This document shows, one piece after another, positions 32,459 through 41,923 of a DNA stretch of 64,000 nucleotides. Numbering within the stretch: position 1 is the stretch's first letter; each line of letters begins with the position of its first letter. Below the pieces are notes generated by a model that saw only the letters and a program-made list of their open reading frames with translations, was not told the origin of the DNA and did not search any database. The DNA is from Chitinophaga arvensicola. GTDB taxonomy: Bacteria > Bacteroidota > Bacteroidia > Chitinophagales > Chitinophagaceae. A program made the translations under genes and the position numbers. The DNA is taken from contig NZ_FOJG01000001.1 of assembly GCF_900110835.1 (NCBI RefSeq), positions 3,379,499-3,443,498 on the forward strand, in the 5' to 3' direction.

Positions 32459-33322
32459 ATGAAATCCAGCGAAATAGCTGTGTTATCTGCTGATATGTTT
32501 GACAACACACATGATTTTTTCTGGATAGGACCACTGGCATGCATACCCGAAAAATACCCTTTGCTCGAACAGCCGCACCGGCAGCTATTCTACAGTTTAC
32601 TGTGCATCGAAAATGCACAGGGCACAGCGGTTATCGACGGGGTATCTATCCGGCTCAATCCTCCCCAGGTAATCTGTGTGAAGCCAGACAGTGTATTCAG
32701 CATTGACATCCATCCTGCCGCCACCGGTAATATTATCTGTTTTACAGAGGAGTTTTTCTCCCTGAGATATAATAATAATGCACTGTTACAATTCTCTTTC
32801 CTGAACAAGGAATGTGTGAATGATATCCGCCTGGACCACAATCAGGCTACGGAATGGCGCACCATTACCAGTTTTATGCTGCAGGAATTTCATCGCCGGC
32901 ATAAAGGTGTGGATAGTGTGTTGCGTTCCTATCTCAATATCCTGCTCTGTAATCTCGACAGGCATTTTCCGCCCGGCGATCCGGTGGAAAGGAAGAATAA
33001 TAAAGAAGAAAAACTAAGACAGTTCAAAACATTGCTGGATGAGCATTATGTCAGGCACAAAACGCCCTCTTTTTACGCAGGGCAGCTGAATATTACCACC
33101 AACTACCTGAATAAATTATGCAGAACGTATAAAGGATCGTCCAGCGGTGAAATGATCCGCAAACGCGTTACCATTGAAGCACAGCGGCTGCTTCATTATA
33201 CGGGGCTGTCTGTGGCGGAAATCGCTAAAGAACTCGAATTTGAGAGCGCCTCCTATTTCGTCACCTTCTTTGGGAAAAATACCGGTATGACGCCGGAAAA
33301 CTTCAGAAAACATCATCAATAA
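32459..33322 (+). CDS. AraC-family transcriptional regulator
   Basis: This is a 287-residue AraC regulator. The N-terminal cupin-like region includes Q-V-I-C-V-K-P-D-S-V-F-S. The C-terminal domain has two helix-turn-helix units: I-T-T-N-Y-L-N-K-L-C-R, and V-A-E-I-A-K-E-L-E-F-E-S then S-Y-F-V-T-F-F. It follows the copper-type operon by 43 bp on the same strand and may be part of it or regulate it. It precedes a tiny membrane protein by 6 bp. Confidence 0.92.
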   Translation: MKSSEIAVLSADMFDNTHDFFWIGPLACIPEKYPLLEQPHRQLFYSLLCIENAQGTAVIDGVSIRLNPPQVICVKPDSVFSIDIHPAATGNIICFTEEFFSLRYNNNALLQFSFLNKECVNDIRLDHNQATEWRTITSFMLQEFHRRHKGVDSVLRSYLNILLCNLDRHFPPGDPVERKNNKEEKLRQFKTLLDEHYVRHKTPSFYAGQLNITTNYLNKLCRTYKGSSSGEMIRKRVTIEAQRLLHYTGLSVAEIAKELEFESASYFVTFFGKNTGMTPENFRKHHQ

Positions 33323-33328
33323 AAAATC

Positions 33329-33475
33329 ATGGAAACAAACGACGTTTTACACAGACACGAAAGAAAATTCCGGCGCAGCAGAATGCTGGTGAAAGTATCC
33401 CTGGCCATTTTACTCCTCCTGATCCTTCTCCTGCAATATGATCATATTGTTAACTGGTTGAAAAACCTGGGATAA
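33329..33475 (+). CDS. Tiny single-helix membrane protein, 48 residues
   Basis: A start at ATG 33329, 6 bp after the AraC stop, opens a 48-codon frame. The basic N-terminus (R-H-E-R-K-F-R-R-S-R) is followed by one strong membrane helix (L-A-I-L-L-L-L-I-L-L-L) and a short tail. It fits a real small inner-membrane protein: close spacing, a clean topology and a normal stop. No family was recognised. Confidence 0.55.
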   Translation: METNDVLHRHERKFRRSRMLVKVSLAILLLLILLLQYDHIVNWLKNLG

Positions 33476-33554
33476 CAGCAAGGGAAATAGGTCAACAATA
33501 TGTAGCGGCCAATGTTGTGTATGATTATTGCTGACCTGTTCCAAACAGCTGTCT

Positions 33555-34115
33555 ATGAGAAGAGCATATAAAAAGGCGGATTTTCCCGTATCGGAAATCC
33601 GCCGGTTCCTGGAACCGGGCCCCATTGTGCTGGTCAGCTCCCGCTGGAAAAACAAAACCAATATCATGACCATGGGCTGGCACACGGTCATGGAGTTTTC
33701 GCCGTCCCTGATAGGCTGCATGATCACCGCCGCCAATCACAGTTATGAGATGATCCGGAAAAGTGGGGAATGTGTCATCAATATTCCTACAGTTGACCTC
33801 ATAGACGAAATAGTGGGAATCGGCAACAGCACCGGCGGCCATTTGGATAAGTTCCGGAAATTCGGTCTTACGGAGGAGGAGGGACAATTTGTCCAGGCCC
33901 CGCTTATAAAGGAGTGTTACGCGAACTATGAATGCAAAGTGGCAGATACCCGGTTGCTGAAAGGATATAACTTTTTTATCCTGGAAGTGGTGCGGGCGCA
34001 GGCTGCGGTATACCCTAAATATCCGCGTACCGTTCATTACCGGGGAGAAGGGGTGTTTATGGTGTCCGGAAAACACCTTAACTTAAGGTCGAAATTCAGG
34101 AACCAAAATCTATAG
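33555..34115 (+). CDS. Flavin reductase-like (FMN-binding) protein
   Basis: The ATG at 33555 gives 186 residues; an alternative TTG lies nine codons upstream. It belongs to the flavin-reductase-like FMN-binding split-barrel family. P-G-P-I-V-L-V-S-S-R, N-I-M-T-M-G-W-H-T and E-C-V-I-N-I-P are the family's usual strands near the flavin. Such proteins use NAD(P)H to reduce flavin or act as electron partners. It is 7 bp upstream of the antiporter gene, so they probably share a transcript. Confidence 0.9.
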   Translation: MRRAYKKADFPVSEIRRFLEPGPIVLVSSRWKNKTNIMTMGWHTVMEFSPSLIGCMITAANHSYEMIRKSGECVINIPTVDLIDEIVGIGNSTGGHLDKFRKFGLTEEEGQFVQAPLIKECYANYECKVADTRLLKGYNFFILEVVRAQAAVYPKYPRTVHYRGEGVFMVSGKHLNLRSKFRNQNL

Positions 34116-34122
34116 CCCTTCT

Positions 34123-35718
34123 ATGCTCGTTACCGTTATTCAATACATTCTGCTGATCTTTTTCATCCTGTTTCTGGTGATGATCGCGCAGAAAATGAAG
34201 ATTGCCTATCCGATTGTGCTGGTTATCGGCGGACTGGCACTAAGTATGCTCCATATTTTTCCTTCGATCCAGATCGATCCGGAGCTGATCCTGCTGATCA
34301 TAGTACCACCGCTGCTTTACGAAGCCGCCTGGTACACTTCCTGGAAAGAACTCTGGCGATGGAGGCGGGTCATCTCTATCTTTGCCTTCCTGATCGTGAT
34401 TCTGACTTCCGGGGTGGTGGCCGTGGTATCCCATGCGCTCATCCCCGGATTTACACTGGCCATGGGCTTTGTACTGGGAGGCATCGTATCCCCGCCGGAT
34501 GCGGTATCAGCTACCACCATCCTTAAATACATTAAAGTACCAAAAAGACTTTCGGCCATCCTCGAAGGCGAAAGCCTGATGAATGACGCATCCAGCCTGA
34601 TTGTATTCAGTTTCGCCAGATCGGCCGTCACCACCGGTGTATTTGTATTGCATGAAGCGGCCGTGAGTTTTGTGGTGGTGATTGTAATGGGCATTGCCAT
34701 CGGATTGCTCGTAGGATTGCTCTATTATGTGATTCACCGCTGGTTACCTACCAGTACAGAAATGGACGTAATCCTCACCCTCACGGCTCCTTATGTGATG
34801 TACATTACAGCAGAGTCCCTGCATGGCTCCGGCGTACTGGCCGTTGTAAGCGGCGGATTGTTTCTTTCTGCCAGAAGTCAGCGGATATTAAACTACCGGA
34901 GCCGCCTCCAGGGCGCCAATGTGTGGTCTACGCTGGGCTTCCTGCTAAATGGACTGGTGTTTATGCTCATCGGGCTGGAACTACCGGTTATCATCCGTGA
35001 ACTGGGCAATGTGAGCCTCGGCGAAGCCATCAAGTACGGCGTGATTATCACGGTGGTACTCATCATTACGCGCCTGCTCAGTACTATGGGCGCTTCCGTA
35101 TTCACTGTATTTATCAGCCGGTATATCACTACCGCCGATAACCGGCCTGGATGGAAAGGGCCGCTGCTCTTAGGATGGGCAGGTATGAGGGGCGTGGTGT
35201 CGCTGGCTGCGGCATTGTCTATCCCCGTGTACATGGACAATGGCGAGCTGTTTCCCCAACGTAACCTGATCCTCTTTATTACATTTACCGTGATCCTGCT
35301 TACGCTCGTGGTACAGGGACTCACCCTGCCGCCGCTGATCCGCTGGGTGAATATGGAAGATCCGGATAAACCGCTGCCTCCCGAAGAGCAGGAAAGAATT
35401 ATCCGCGAGGCATTACTGGAAAAAAGCATGGAGTTCCTGGACAAGGAATACCCGGAGGAAGTGAAAACAAACCCTGCGCTGAAGCAGTTGCGGGAAGATC
35501 TGCAGCATCGTCAGACCGTGTCGGTACACAACCAGCTGGAAGGTACGGATCATAAGTTGTATAAAAAGATCTATCTGAAAATGCTGAACCATCAGCGGAA
35601 TGTGTTGCATGAACTGAACAGGGATCCGCATACGGAACATGGGCTGATCCGCAAATACCATGAGCTGGTGGATATTGAGGAGGAAATTTTAAGAATGAAA
35701 TATGAAAATGTAAAATAA
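34123..35718 (+). CDS. CPA1-family Na+/H+ antiporter
   Basis: This 531-residue protein has about 12 membrane helices in the first ~410 residues and a long charged C-terminal cytoplasmic tail (P-P-E-E-Q-E-R-I-I-R onward). The conserved S-P-P-D-A-V-S-A-T segment and E-G-E-S-L-M-N-D-A-S-S, which include the ion-binding acidic residues, identify the CPA1/NhaP branch. It exchanges cytoplasmic Na+ for protons. It forms an operon with the flavin reductase-like gene. Confidence 0.95.
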   Translation: MLVTVIQYILLIFFILFLVMIAQKMKIAYPIVLVIGGLALSMLHIFPSIQIDPELILLIIVPPLLYEAAWYTSWKELWRWRRVISIFAFLIVILTSGVVAVVSHALIPGFTLAMGFVLGGIVSPPDAVSATTILKYIKVPKRLSAILEGESLMNDASSLIVFSFARSAVTTGVFVLHEAAVSFVVVIVMGIAIGLLVGLLYYVIHRWLPTSTEMDVILTLTAPYVMYITAESLHGSGVLAVVSGGLFLSARSQRILNYRSRLQGANVWSTLGFLLNGLVFMLIGLELPVIIRELGNVSLGEAIKYGVIITVVLIITRLLSTMGASVFTVFISRYITTADNRPGWKGPLLLGWAGMRGVVSLAAALSIPVYMDNGELFPQRNLILFITFTVILLTLVVQGLTLPPLIRWVNMEDPDKPLPPEEQERIIREALLEKSMEFLDKEYPEEVKTNPALKQLREDLQHRQTVSVHNQLEGTDHKLYKKIYLKMLNHQRNVLHELNRDPHTEHGLIRKYHELVDIEEEILRMKYENVK

Positions 35719-35719
35719 T

Positions 35720-35749
35720 AGCGCAGGTATTCCGGGAGATGCCTGCGCT
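35720..35749 (+). terminator. Hairpin just after the antiporter gene
   Basis: Arms AGCGCAGGTAT (35720-35730) and ATGCCTGCGCT (35739-35749) pair with one wobble and an 8-base loop, 2 bp past the stop. There is no T-run, so it is a hairpin or a weak terminator. Confidence 0.45.
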
Positions 35750-35826
35750 GTGTCTGCCCGGCTGCCGCGATTCCAGCATCGTGGCGCCAGGCCGCATTAT
35801 ATCTCCATAAATTGTATCTTTCCGCC

Positions 35827-36342
35827 ATGAAAATGAGTGATTACCTGCGCCAGGGAAAGTCGGAAAACTACCAGGATGCAGAAGCGAAAGGGTTACTGAA
35901 AGCTGGTGAGGTGGCGGCATTGCTGACGAAACAATTCAAAACAAAAATACTGGCTAAAGAGCTGAGTGTGTTTGCCACAGAATGGCATCACGCCGGTGTG
36001 TTCGCGGGATCCCGCAATGGTAAACTGATCGGGCGCAAAGTGTATTTCTTTGCAGCAGCCGATGTACAACATATCTCCCTGGAAAAAATACTGGCCAACA
36101 GGGAAAAAGCAGCGGCCAAACCACCTGTTGACAATACACCTGTGCAAGGTTGGTATACACAGTTTTTTCGTATGACCGATCCCGTTACCCGCAGAAATAT
36201 TTCCAAACCCTTCATCGGTATCTACAAAGGTCCGGCATCCAAAGCGCCCAAAGGTTTTAAGGCATTAGCTGATGACGCATTTGAAGCGGCTGAAAAACTG
36301 CGTGGCAAAGAACTGAAGCCGGGGGAATCTCCACGTTTTTAA
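35827..36342 (+). CDS. Hypothetical cytoplasmic protein, 171 residues
   Basis: The start at ATG 35827 is preferred over a TTG five codons upstream. The protein is basic and soluble with no signal or membrane helix. It has an A-E-A-K-G-L-L-K-A-G-E-V region near the N-terminus, a W-H-H-A-G-V-F-A-G segment, and a K-rich tail ending K-P-G-E-S-P-R-F. No family was recognised. It is probably monocistronic: the next gene has its own -7 element. Confidence 0.6.
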   Translation: MKMSDYLRQGKSENYQDAEAKGLLKAGEVAALLTKQFKTKILAKELSVFATEWHHAGVFAGSRNGKLIGRKVYFFAAADVQHISLEKILANREKAAAKPPVDNTPVQGWYTQFFRMTDPVTRRNISKPFIGIYKGPASKAPKGFKALADDAFEAAEKLRGKELKPGESPRF

Positions 36343-36352
36343 AAGAATGCCC

Positions 36353-36360
36353 TATATTTG
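36353..36360 (+). promoter_or_regulatory. -7 element for the following small gene
   Basis: TATATTTG is an exact TAnnTTTG match 18 bases upstream of the ATG at 36379. A transcript starting 5-8 bases on would have a very short leader. No -33 TTG was found at 19-21 bases. Confidence 0.55.
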
Positions 36361-36378
36361 CCCCCTCAAAAAATCAGG

Positions 36379-36765
36379 ATGACGTACCAGGAGAAATTAG
36401 CAGCGGTGAAAGCATATTACCCGTTTGAAAAATGGAGTGAGGCCTTTTACCCGGATGAAAATGATGTGGGTGGCATAGAAGAGTACGCACCTGAAAACTG
36501 CGAGGCCGCAGCAGCAATCATGAACGACCTGGTGGCAGCATTGACAGCTGCCGGAGAAAAAGCCGCAGAAGGGGAAAAGCTGGCCCTGTTCGAAAAAGCA
36601 GTAGAAAATTACAACGTCATGCACGACGAGATCAAAGGATTTATTGACCACCGTCAACACGATGATCTCTGCGACCTGTTCAACCGCGTTACCCGCACAG
36701 CCGGCCTCAACCCGGTAGATTATGCGGATGGGGAAGGCATTACCGGTATGTGGCGGGAATGGTAA
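36379..36765 (+). CDS. Acidic hypothetical protein (possibly DUF5713-like)
   Basis: The start ATG at 36379 lies 18 bases after the -7 element, and the product has 128 residues. It is acidic, Glu/Asp/Ala-rich, with a helical middle (A-A-E-G-E-K-L-A-L-F-E-K-A-V-E-N-Y-N) and a conserved-looking D-L-C-D-L-F-N-R-V and I-T-G-M-W-R-E-W ending. The layout recalls the DUF5713 family, but this was not searched. Soluble, cytoplasmic. Function unknown. Confidence 0.62.
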   Translation: MTYQEKLAAVKAYYPFEKWSEAFYPDENDVGGIEEYAPENCEAAAAIMNDLVAALTAAGEKAAEGEKLALFEKAVENYNVMHDEIKGFIDHRQHDDLCDLFNRVTRTAGLNPVDYADGEGITGMWREW

Positions 36766-36824
36766 CCACTGCATCCGGATTCCGGCTTTTTTACTTATCT
36801 TAATTGAAGTAAATCATCCACAGT

Positions 36825-37706
36825 ATGAAAAGCTTGCCTACTTTACCGCTGATATCCAGGTATACTGCAGAGCAACCCCGCTTTACCTTGCTGGATTCCG
36901 TTGCCAACAGGATTACACTGATCGCATTTTGCAGTGTTTTCAGCTTCCTGTTCATGTATATCTTCCTGCCTTTTAATATTAATATGTGGTACGAAGGCCA
37001 GGAATTATCGCTCTTGCCGCTTTTCCTGATCTTTACCGCCTGTGGGATAGCGGTGATGTGCATTTCACAGTTCGCTTTGGCAAAGGTAAAATGGCGCCGC
37101 AAACTCACCAATGCCACTTACCTGTTCTGGTTTCTTGGTGAAATCGTAGGGGTGGCCCTCATGGTAACCCTCGTGGATGTAACCCTGATCGATACTTTTT
37201 TCCTTACCTGGACTGAATTTATTAATACCCTTCATTATACCGCCCTCATTTTACCGCTGCCATACTGTATTGCCCTGCTCTGGTTTTTTACCCGTGAAAA
37301 GATAGCGCAGTTGAAAAGCCTGGAACAGGTACAGATCGTAAAGCCCGTAGAAGAGCCTTGTATCCTGATCCGCGATGAACATGATAAACCCGTGCTTACC
37401 CTGCATCCCGGAAAGCTGCTCCTGATGAAGGCCGAAGATAATTATGTACAGATCTTTTATATCTCCGGAAATACTATCAGCAAAGAGCTGGTCAGAACTT
37501 CCCTGAAGAAACTGGAATCCTATTTGTCGCCCGGCTATTTTGTACGTGCCCATCGCTCATACCTGGTCAATATCTCCAAAGTGGTTCTTTTTAAGAAAAA
37601 TTCGAAAGGACATTACCTGGAACTGGAAGGACTCAGCGACATCAGCGTGCCCGTATCCGCCAGCTGTTTAACCGCATTCCAGGAAAGATTCGCCCCGGCC
37701 TCCTGA
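36825..37706 (+). CDS. Membrane-anchored LytTR-type DNA-binding regulator
   Basis: In this 293-residue protein the N-terminal part has about four membrane helices (first at about 29-49, A-F-C-S-V-F-S-F-L-F-M-Y-I). The C-terminal ~100 residues are a LytTR DNA-binding domain, with E-D-N-Y-V-Q-I-F-Y, S-L-K-K-L-E-S-Y-L and F-V-R-A-H-R-S-Y-L-V-N. This one-component layout senses at the membrane and binds DNA directly. It precedes the TonB receptor operon by 147 bp on the same strand and may control it. Confidence 0.92.
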   Translation: MKSLPTLPLISRYTAEQPRFTLLDSVANRITLIAFCSVFSFLFMYIFLPFNINMWYEGQELSLLPLFLIFTACGIAVMCISQFALAKVKWRRKLTNATYLFWFLGEIVGVALMVTLVDVTLIDTFFLTWTEFINTLHYTALILPLPYCIALLWFFTREKIAQLKSLEQVQIVKPVEEPCILIRDEHDKPVLTLHPGKLLLMKAEDNYVQIFYISGNTISKELVRTSLKKLESYLSPGYFVRAHRSYLVNISKVVLFKKNSKGHYLELEGLSDISVPVSASCLTAFQERFAPAS

Positions 37707-37853
37707 TTTTCACCCCCAATAGTCGCATTTTCGCCCCAAAGTCACTCCCCGCACCACTTCCACTTCCCGGATTTTGGTAATATCGCTATGCCACAAGGCG
37801 GCAATATTACACGTTAAATCTATCAACCAAGCCATCTAAAATCCCACCCACCG

Positions 37854-40604
37854 ATGTTAAGATCTTTTATCATCAACATGATTTGCCTGTTGGGGATCAC
37901 CCAATTGGTCAACGCGCAGATTGTACTTTCGGGAAATGTTCGGAACAGTGTTACGCAGGAAGTCGTGCCGGCGGTTTCCGTTACCATGAAAGAAGCACCC
38001 AATGGCGACTATACCAATGACCAGGGAAATTTTAAATTTTCTACCCGGAGAAATTATCCTGTTACCCTTATACTGTCATCGGTAGGCTTTGAAACAAAAG
38101 AAATCACCCTTTCCGGCCCCGGCTTCCAGCGGATTGAGCTGTCGCCCGCCTCGGTACTGGGAAAGGAAGTGGTGGTTTCTGCCAGCCGGTTTGTGCAAAA
38201 GAAGATAGAATCACCCGTTACTATCGAAAGAATCGGTACAAAAGACATTATCAACTCGCCGCAACCGAGCTATTATAATATGTTGCAGGGACTTAAAGGA
38301 GTAGATGTAACCACCTCCAGCCTGATGTTTACCACGGTTACCACCCGTGGTTTCAATACCAGCGGCAATACCAACTTCACCCAGATTGTAGACGGCATGG
38401 ATAACCAGGCGCCCGGGCTGAACTTCCCCATCGGCGCCATCATTGGTCTTACTGAACTGGACGTAGATAACCTGGAAGTGCTGTCCGGTGCCTCTTCTGC
38501 GCTGTATGGCTCCCGTGGACTAAACGGTACCATGGTTATGACCGGCAAAGACCCATTCAAATACCAGGGACTCAGCGCCCAGATCACGCAGGGGGTGAAC
38601 CATATAAAGAAAGGTAAATCCAATGACCCGCTGGGCCCGTCGCCTTATTACGACTGGACCGTTCGCTGGGGGAAGAAAGTGAGTGATAAGTTTGCCTTTA
38701 AGATAAATGTACAATACACCCAGGCGAAAGATTGGATGGCCAACGATACCACCAACACCAACGGTCCCGGTGGCCCTTTGCAGGATCCTAACTACAACGG
38801 CGTAAATATTTATGGTAGCAAAACTTCCGTGGATATCAATCCCTTCCTGGAAGGCGCATTGCAGCAGGTGCCGGAACTGGCGCCTATCATAGAGCCGTTG
38901 CTGGCAGAAGGGCGTCATGCTGTGGCCCGCACCGGCTACCCCGAATACGGCTACCTGAGCAGCGACGCCAAAATGTTCAAAGCCAATGTGGAACTGCGTT
39001 ATAAGATCAAACCTAAACTGGAAGCCATTTTATCCGGCACCTACGGCCAGGGCAATGCGGTATACAGCAACGATACCCGCTACGCACTCACCGGGTTTCA
39101 CCTGGGGCAATACCGCGCGGAACTGAAGGCCGACAACTGGTTTGTAAGGGCCTATACCTCCCGGGAAAATTCCGGTCATACTATTATTGCCATGCCCACG
39201 GCCCAGCTGATCAACGAAGCCTGGAAGCCCAGCTACGACGGCAACACGGGCGACGGCTGGTACCCGCAATATACCAGCGCCCTCCTGGAAGCGATGAGCC
39301 AGGGTAAAAGTTACCTCGATGCCAGCAATATGGCCCGCACCTTCGCCGACCAGGGAAGACCCGATGCAGGCAGTGCGCAGTTCCTGCATCTGAAAGACAG
39401 CATCGCCAATATTCCCACCTCAAAAGGAGGAACACTGTTTACCGATAAAAGCCGCCTGTTTAATGCAGAAGCACAATACAATTTTACACACCTGGTAAAG
39501 TTTGCGGAATTGATCGCTGGTCTCAACTACCGCCTGTACCGCCTCGATTCCAAGGGAACCCTGTTTCCCGATAACGATGGTCCCATAGATGTGGCAGAAT
39601 ACAGCGCCTATGCACATCTCACCAAAAAAGTAATCCATGAAAAGCTGAGTCTCGCTGCGGCTTTCCGCTACGATAAAAATACCTTGTTCGCCAAACCACG
39701 TGTCACTACCCGCGTATCGGCTGTACTGGAAGTGAATAAGGAAAGTTTTATCCGCTTCTCTTATCAGAATGCTTACAGCTTTCCATCCAATATCCAATCG
39801 CTGCAAAGCACGCCGGTGGATTACAACAGCTTTGCCTCCGGCGGCTCCGACAGGCTGCTCAACGGCGTGTACCAGTTCAATAAATTCCCTGCCTATACAC
39901 TCGCCAGCGTGGATTCTTTTCAACGCACAAAAAATCCGGCAGATCTGAAACAGTTCTCATTGAGTGATATCAAACCGCAGTCCGTTGATGCGTTCGAGTT
40001 AGGTTACTCCTCCCTGATCTCCGGCCGCGTGCTGATAGACGTATTAGGCTATTACTCCACCTGGAAAAACTTTATCGGCTATGTAAATGTGGCGAATACG
40101 CCCGGTACTGCCGATCCCAATGCTTTCCTGGATCACAGCACTTATATACAGTATAATATTGCGTACAACGGGGCCGAGAAAGTGAATACCTATGGGTATG
40201 CGGCCAGTGTAAGCGTGGATCTGTCGCATCATTTCCTCGCCAAAGCGAACTTTTCTTCCGATTTCCTGAAAAACCGGAACAACAGCCAGGTCAATAATTT
40301 CAATACGCCCAACTATAAATTCAACATCGATTTTGGAAATACCGGCTTCGGAAAAAAGGAACGTTTCTCTTTTAATACTACCTTCCGTTACAGACCGGCT
40401 TATTTCTACCAGATCGGCTTTGGAAGTGGTACCGTACCCGCCTCTGCGGTCATTGACGCCCAGGTGAGCTATCGGTTATTACAGGCGCATTCCACGATTA
40501 AACTCGGCGGTACCAATCTCACAAATACTTACTACAGAAATGGCTTCGGTAGCCCTGCTATCGGAGGCATGTACTACGTAACTTTTGCCTATAATGTTTT
40601 CTGA
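37854..40604 (+). CDS. TonB-dependent outer-membrane receptor
   Basis: In this 916-residue protein a signal peptide ends near residue 22 (Q-L-V-N-A-Q). A carboxypeptidase-regulatory-like domain covers about 25-100, then the TonB box/plug region V-V-V-S-A-S-R-F and S-G-A-S-S-A-L-Y-G-S-R-G, and a long beta-barrel ends in Phe. The SusC signature V-V-V-G-Y-G is not present and no susD follows, so it is not a SusC-type glycan porter. Its cargo is not shown by the sequence. It opens an operon with a beta-helix lipoprotein and a diheme cytochrome. Confidence 0.95.
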   Translation: MLRSFIINMICLLGITQLVNAQIVLSGNVRNSVTQEVVPAVSVTMKEAPNGDYTNDQGNFKFSTRRNYPVTLILSSVGFETKEITLSGPGFQRIELSPASVLGKEVVVSASRFVQKKIESPVTIERIGTKDIINSPQPSYYNMLQGLKGVDVTTSSLMFTTVTTRGFNTSGNTNFTQIVDGMDNQAPGLNFPIGAIIGLTELDVDNLEVLSGASSALYGSRGLNGTMVMTGKDPFKYQGLSAQITQGVNHIKKGKSNDPLGPSPYYDWTVRWGKKVSDKFAFKINVQYTQAKDWMANDTTNTNGPGGPLQDPNYNGVNIYGSKTSVDINPFLEGALQQVPELAPIIEPLLAEGRHAVARTGYPEYGYLSSDAKMFKANVELRYKIKPKLEAILSGTYGQGNAVYSNDTRYALTGFHLGQYRAELKADNWFVRAYTSRENSGHTIIAMPTAQLINEAWKPSYDGNTGDGWYPQYTSALLEAMSQGKSYLDASNMARTFADQGRPDAGSAQFLHLKDSIANIPTSKGGTLFTDKSRLFNAEAQYNFTHLVKFAELIAGLNYRLYRLDSKGTLFPDNDGPIDVAEYSAYAHLTKKVIHEKLSLAAAFRYDKNTLFAKPRVTTRVSAVLEVNKESFIRFSYQNAYSFPSNIQSLQSTPVDYNSFASGGSDRLLNGVYQFNKFPAYTLASVDSFQRTKNPADLKQFSLSDIKPQSVDAFELGYSSLISGRVLIDVLGYYSTWKNFIGYVNVANTPGTADPNAFLDHSTYIQYNIAYNGAEKVNTYGYAASVSVDLSHHFLAKANFSSDFLKNRNNSQVNNFNTPNYKFNIDFGNTGFGKKERFSFNTTFRYRPAYFYQIGFGSGTVPASAVIDAQVSYRLLQAHSTIKLGGTNLTNTYYRNGFGSPAIGGMYYVTFAYNVF

Positions 40605-40625
40605 TTATAAAAAAAACAATTGAAT

Positions 40626-41897
40626 ATGAAACGATATCCTGTCTGTTTGTTATTGATTGCCCTCCTGGCCGCCTGCCAGGGTCCGGAAGTACAAGAAAAA
40701 GGTGGTTACAAAACCCGGCTCAGTTTTGCCCCCGGCGATGAAACAAAAATTGCAGAAGCCTTGCTGTCGCTGACAGACAGCAGCAGCATTACCCTCAAAG
40801 AAGGGACGTATAAATTTGATAACCTGAGCATTGCACAGGTGAATCAGATCCTGATCCAGGGTGCAGGCGCTGATAAGACTATCTTCGATTTCTCGGCCCA
40901 GAGCCAGGGTGGGGAAGGTATCCGCGTAACCGATGTGAAAGGCTTCAGCATTGATGGCCTTACCCTCCGCGATTCCAAAGGAGACCTGATCAAGATCAAT
41001 AAAAGCGAGAATGTGGTGATCACCAATCTCCATGCGATCTGGTCCGTATCTGACTCTACCACCGGTGGTTACGCCATCTATCCGGTGATGTGTAAAAATG
41101 TCTTGATTGAAAACTGCTACGCCCAGGGCGCTTCAGATGCCGGCATTTATGTGGGACAAACCGACAGCGCCATCGTTCGTAAATGTAAAGCTTACAAGAA
41201 TGTGGCAGGCTGCGAAATTGAGAATACTTCGCATGCACAGGTATACGATAATGAGTTCTGGGGTAATACCGCCGGCTTCCTCATTTTCGACTTGCCGGAC
41301 CTGTCGAAACGCGGTGGTTTCGTGAAAGCATACAACAACTACTTCCACGATAACAACGAAAAGAACTTTGCCAAATCCGGCAGTTTTGGTTCCACCTGGG
41401 GTGTGGGGAATGCTGCACCCGGCAGTGGCGTAGTGATCCTGGCTGCTTCCGATATAGAATTGTATAATAATCGCATCATCAATAATAACTCCAGCGCGAT
41501 TTCCATCGTATCCGGATTTTTTATTGACGAAAGCGCCGGATCAAAAATCAATGATCACTATTTCCCGATCCCCCGCAATGTGCATATTCATGATAACACC
41601 ATGGAAGTGGGGGCTGCATTTCCTCCTGCTGTGTATGAACATCATACCGGTAAAATCCTGGTGGGAATAGAACAGAAATTAAATGCAGACGATCCGGCCA
41701 GAAAGAATGCCCGCCTGCCTTTCATTACCTATGATGGTATCACTACCAATATACTCACGAAAGGTACTGCTGTAAACCCGGATTCGCTTTGTATCACACA
41801 AACAGGCCCCAATTTATTCGTGAATGTAGACGCCATGAATATGACGTCGAAAAACTGGAAACCCAGTACCGACGTTACGCCTTATGTATGTAAATAA
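40626..41897 (+). CDS. Parallel beta-helix lipoprotein (TIGR03805-like)
   Basis: The start ATG at 40626 gives 423 residues; a TTG lies two codons upstream. A lipobox ends L-A-A-C with Cys17. From about residue 100 to 320 the protein is a right-handed parallel beta-helix, with repeats such as S-E-N-V-V-I-T-N-L, C-K-N-V-L-I-E-N-C-Y-A and A-S-D-I-E-L-Y-N-N. It resembles the TIGR03805 beta-helix family, which is known mainly from its pairing with TIGR03806 cytochrome proteins, as here. Role unknown; perhaps binding or lyase-like action on a polymer. Confidence 0.88.
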   Translation: MKRYPVCLLLIALLAACQGPEVQEKGGYKTRLSFAPGDETKIAEALLSLTDSSSITLKEGTYKFDNLSIAQVNQILIQGAGADKTIFDFSAQSQGGEGIRVTDVKGFSIDGLTLRDSKGDLIKINKSENVVITNLHAIWSVSDSTTGGYAIYPVMCKNVLIENCYAQGASDAGIYVGQTDSAIVRKCKAYKNVAGCEIENTSHAQVYDNEFWGNTAGFLIFDLPDLSKRGGFVKAYNNYFHDNNEKNFAKSGSFGSTWGVGNAAPGSGVVILAASDIELYNNRIINNNSSAISIVSGFFIDESAGSKINDHYFPIPRNVHIHDNTMEVGAAFPPAVYEHHTGKILVGIEQKLNADDPARKNARLPFITYDGITTNILTKGTAVNPDSLCITQTGPNLFVNVDAMNMTSKNWKPSTDVTPYVCK

Positions 41898-41923
41898 GTA
41901 TTTATTAAAATTTTTTTAGGGAG

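Noticed and set aside
33525..34076. Minus-strand frame opposite the flavin reductase gene
   Set aside because: The sense gene has family motifs; the antisense product is His/Pro-rich noise.
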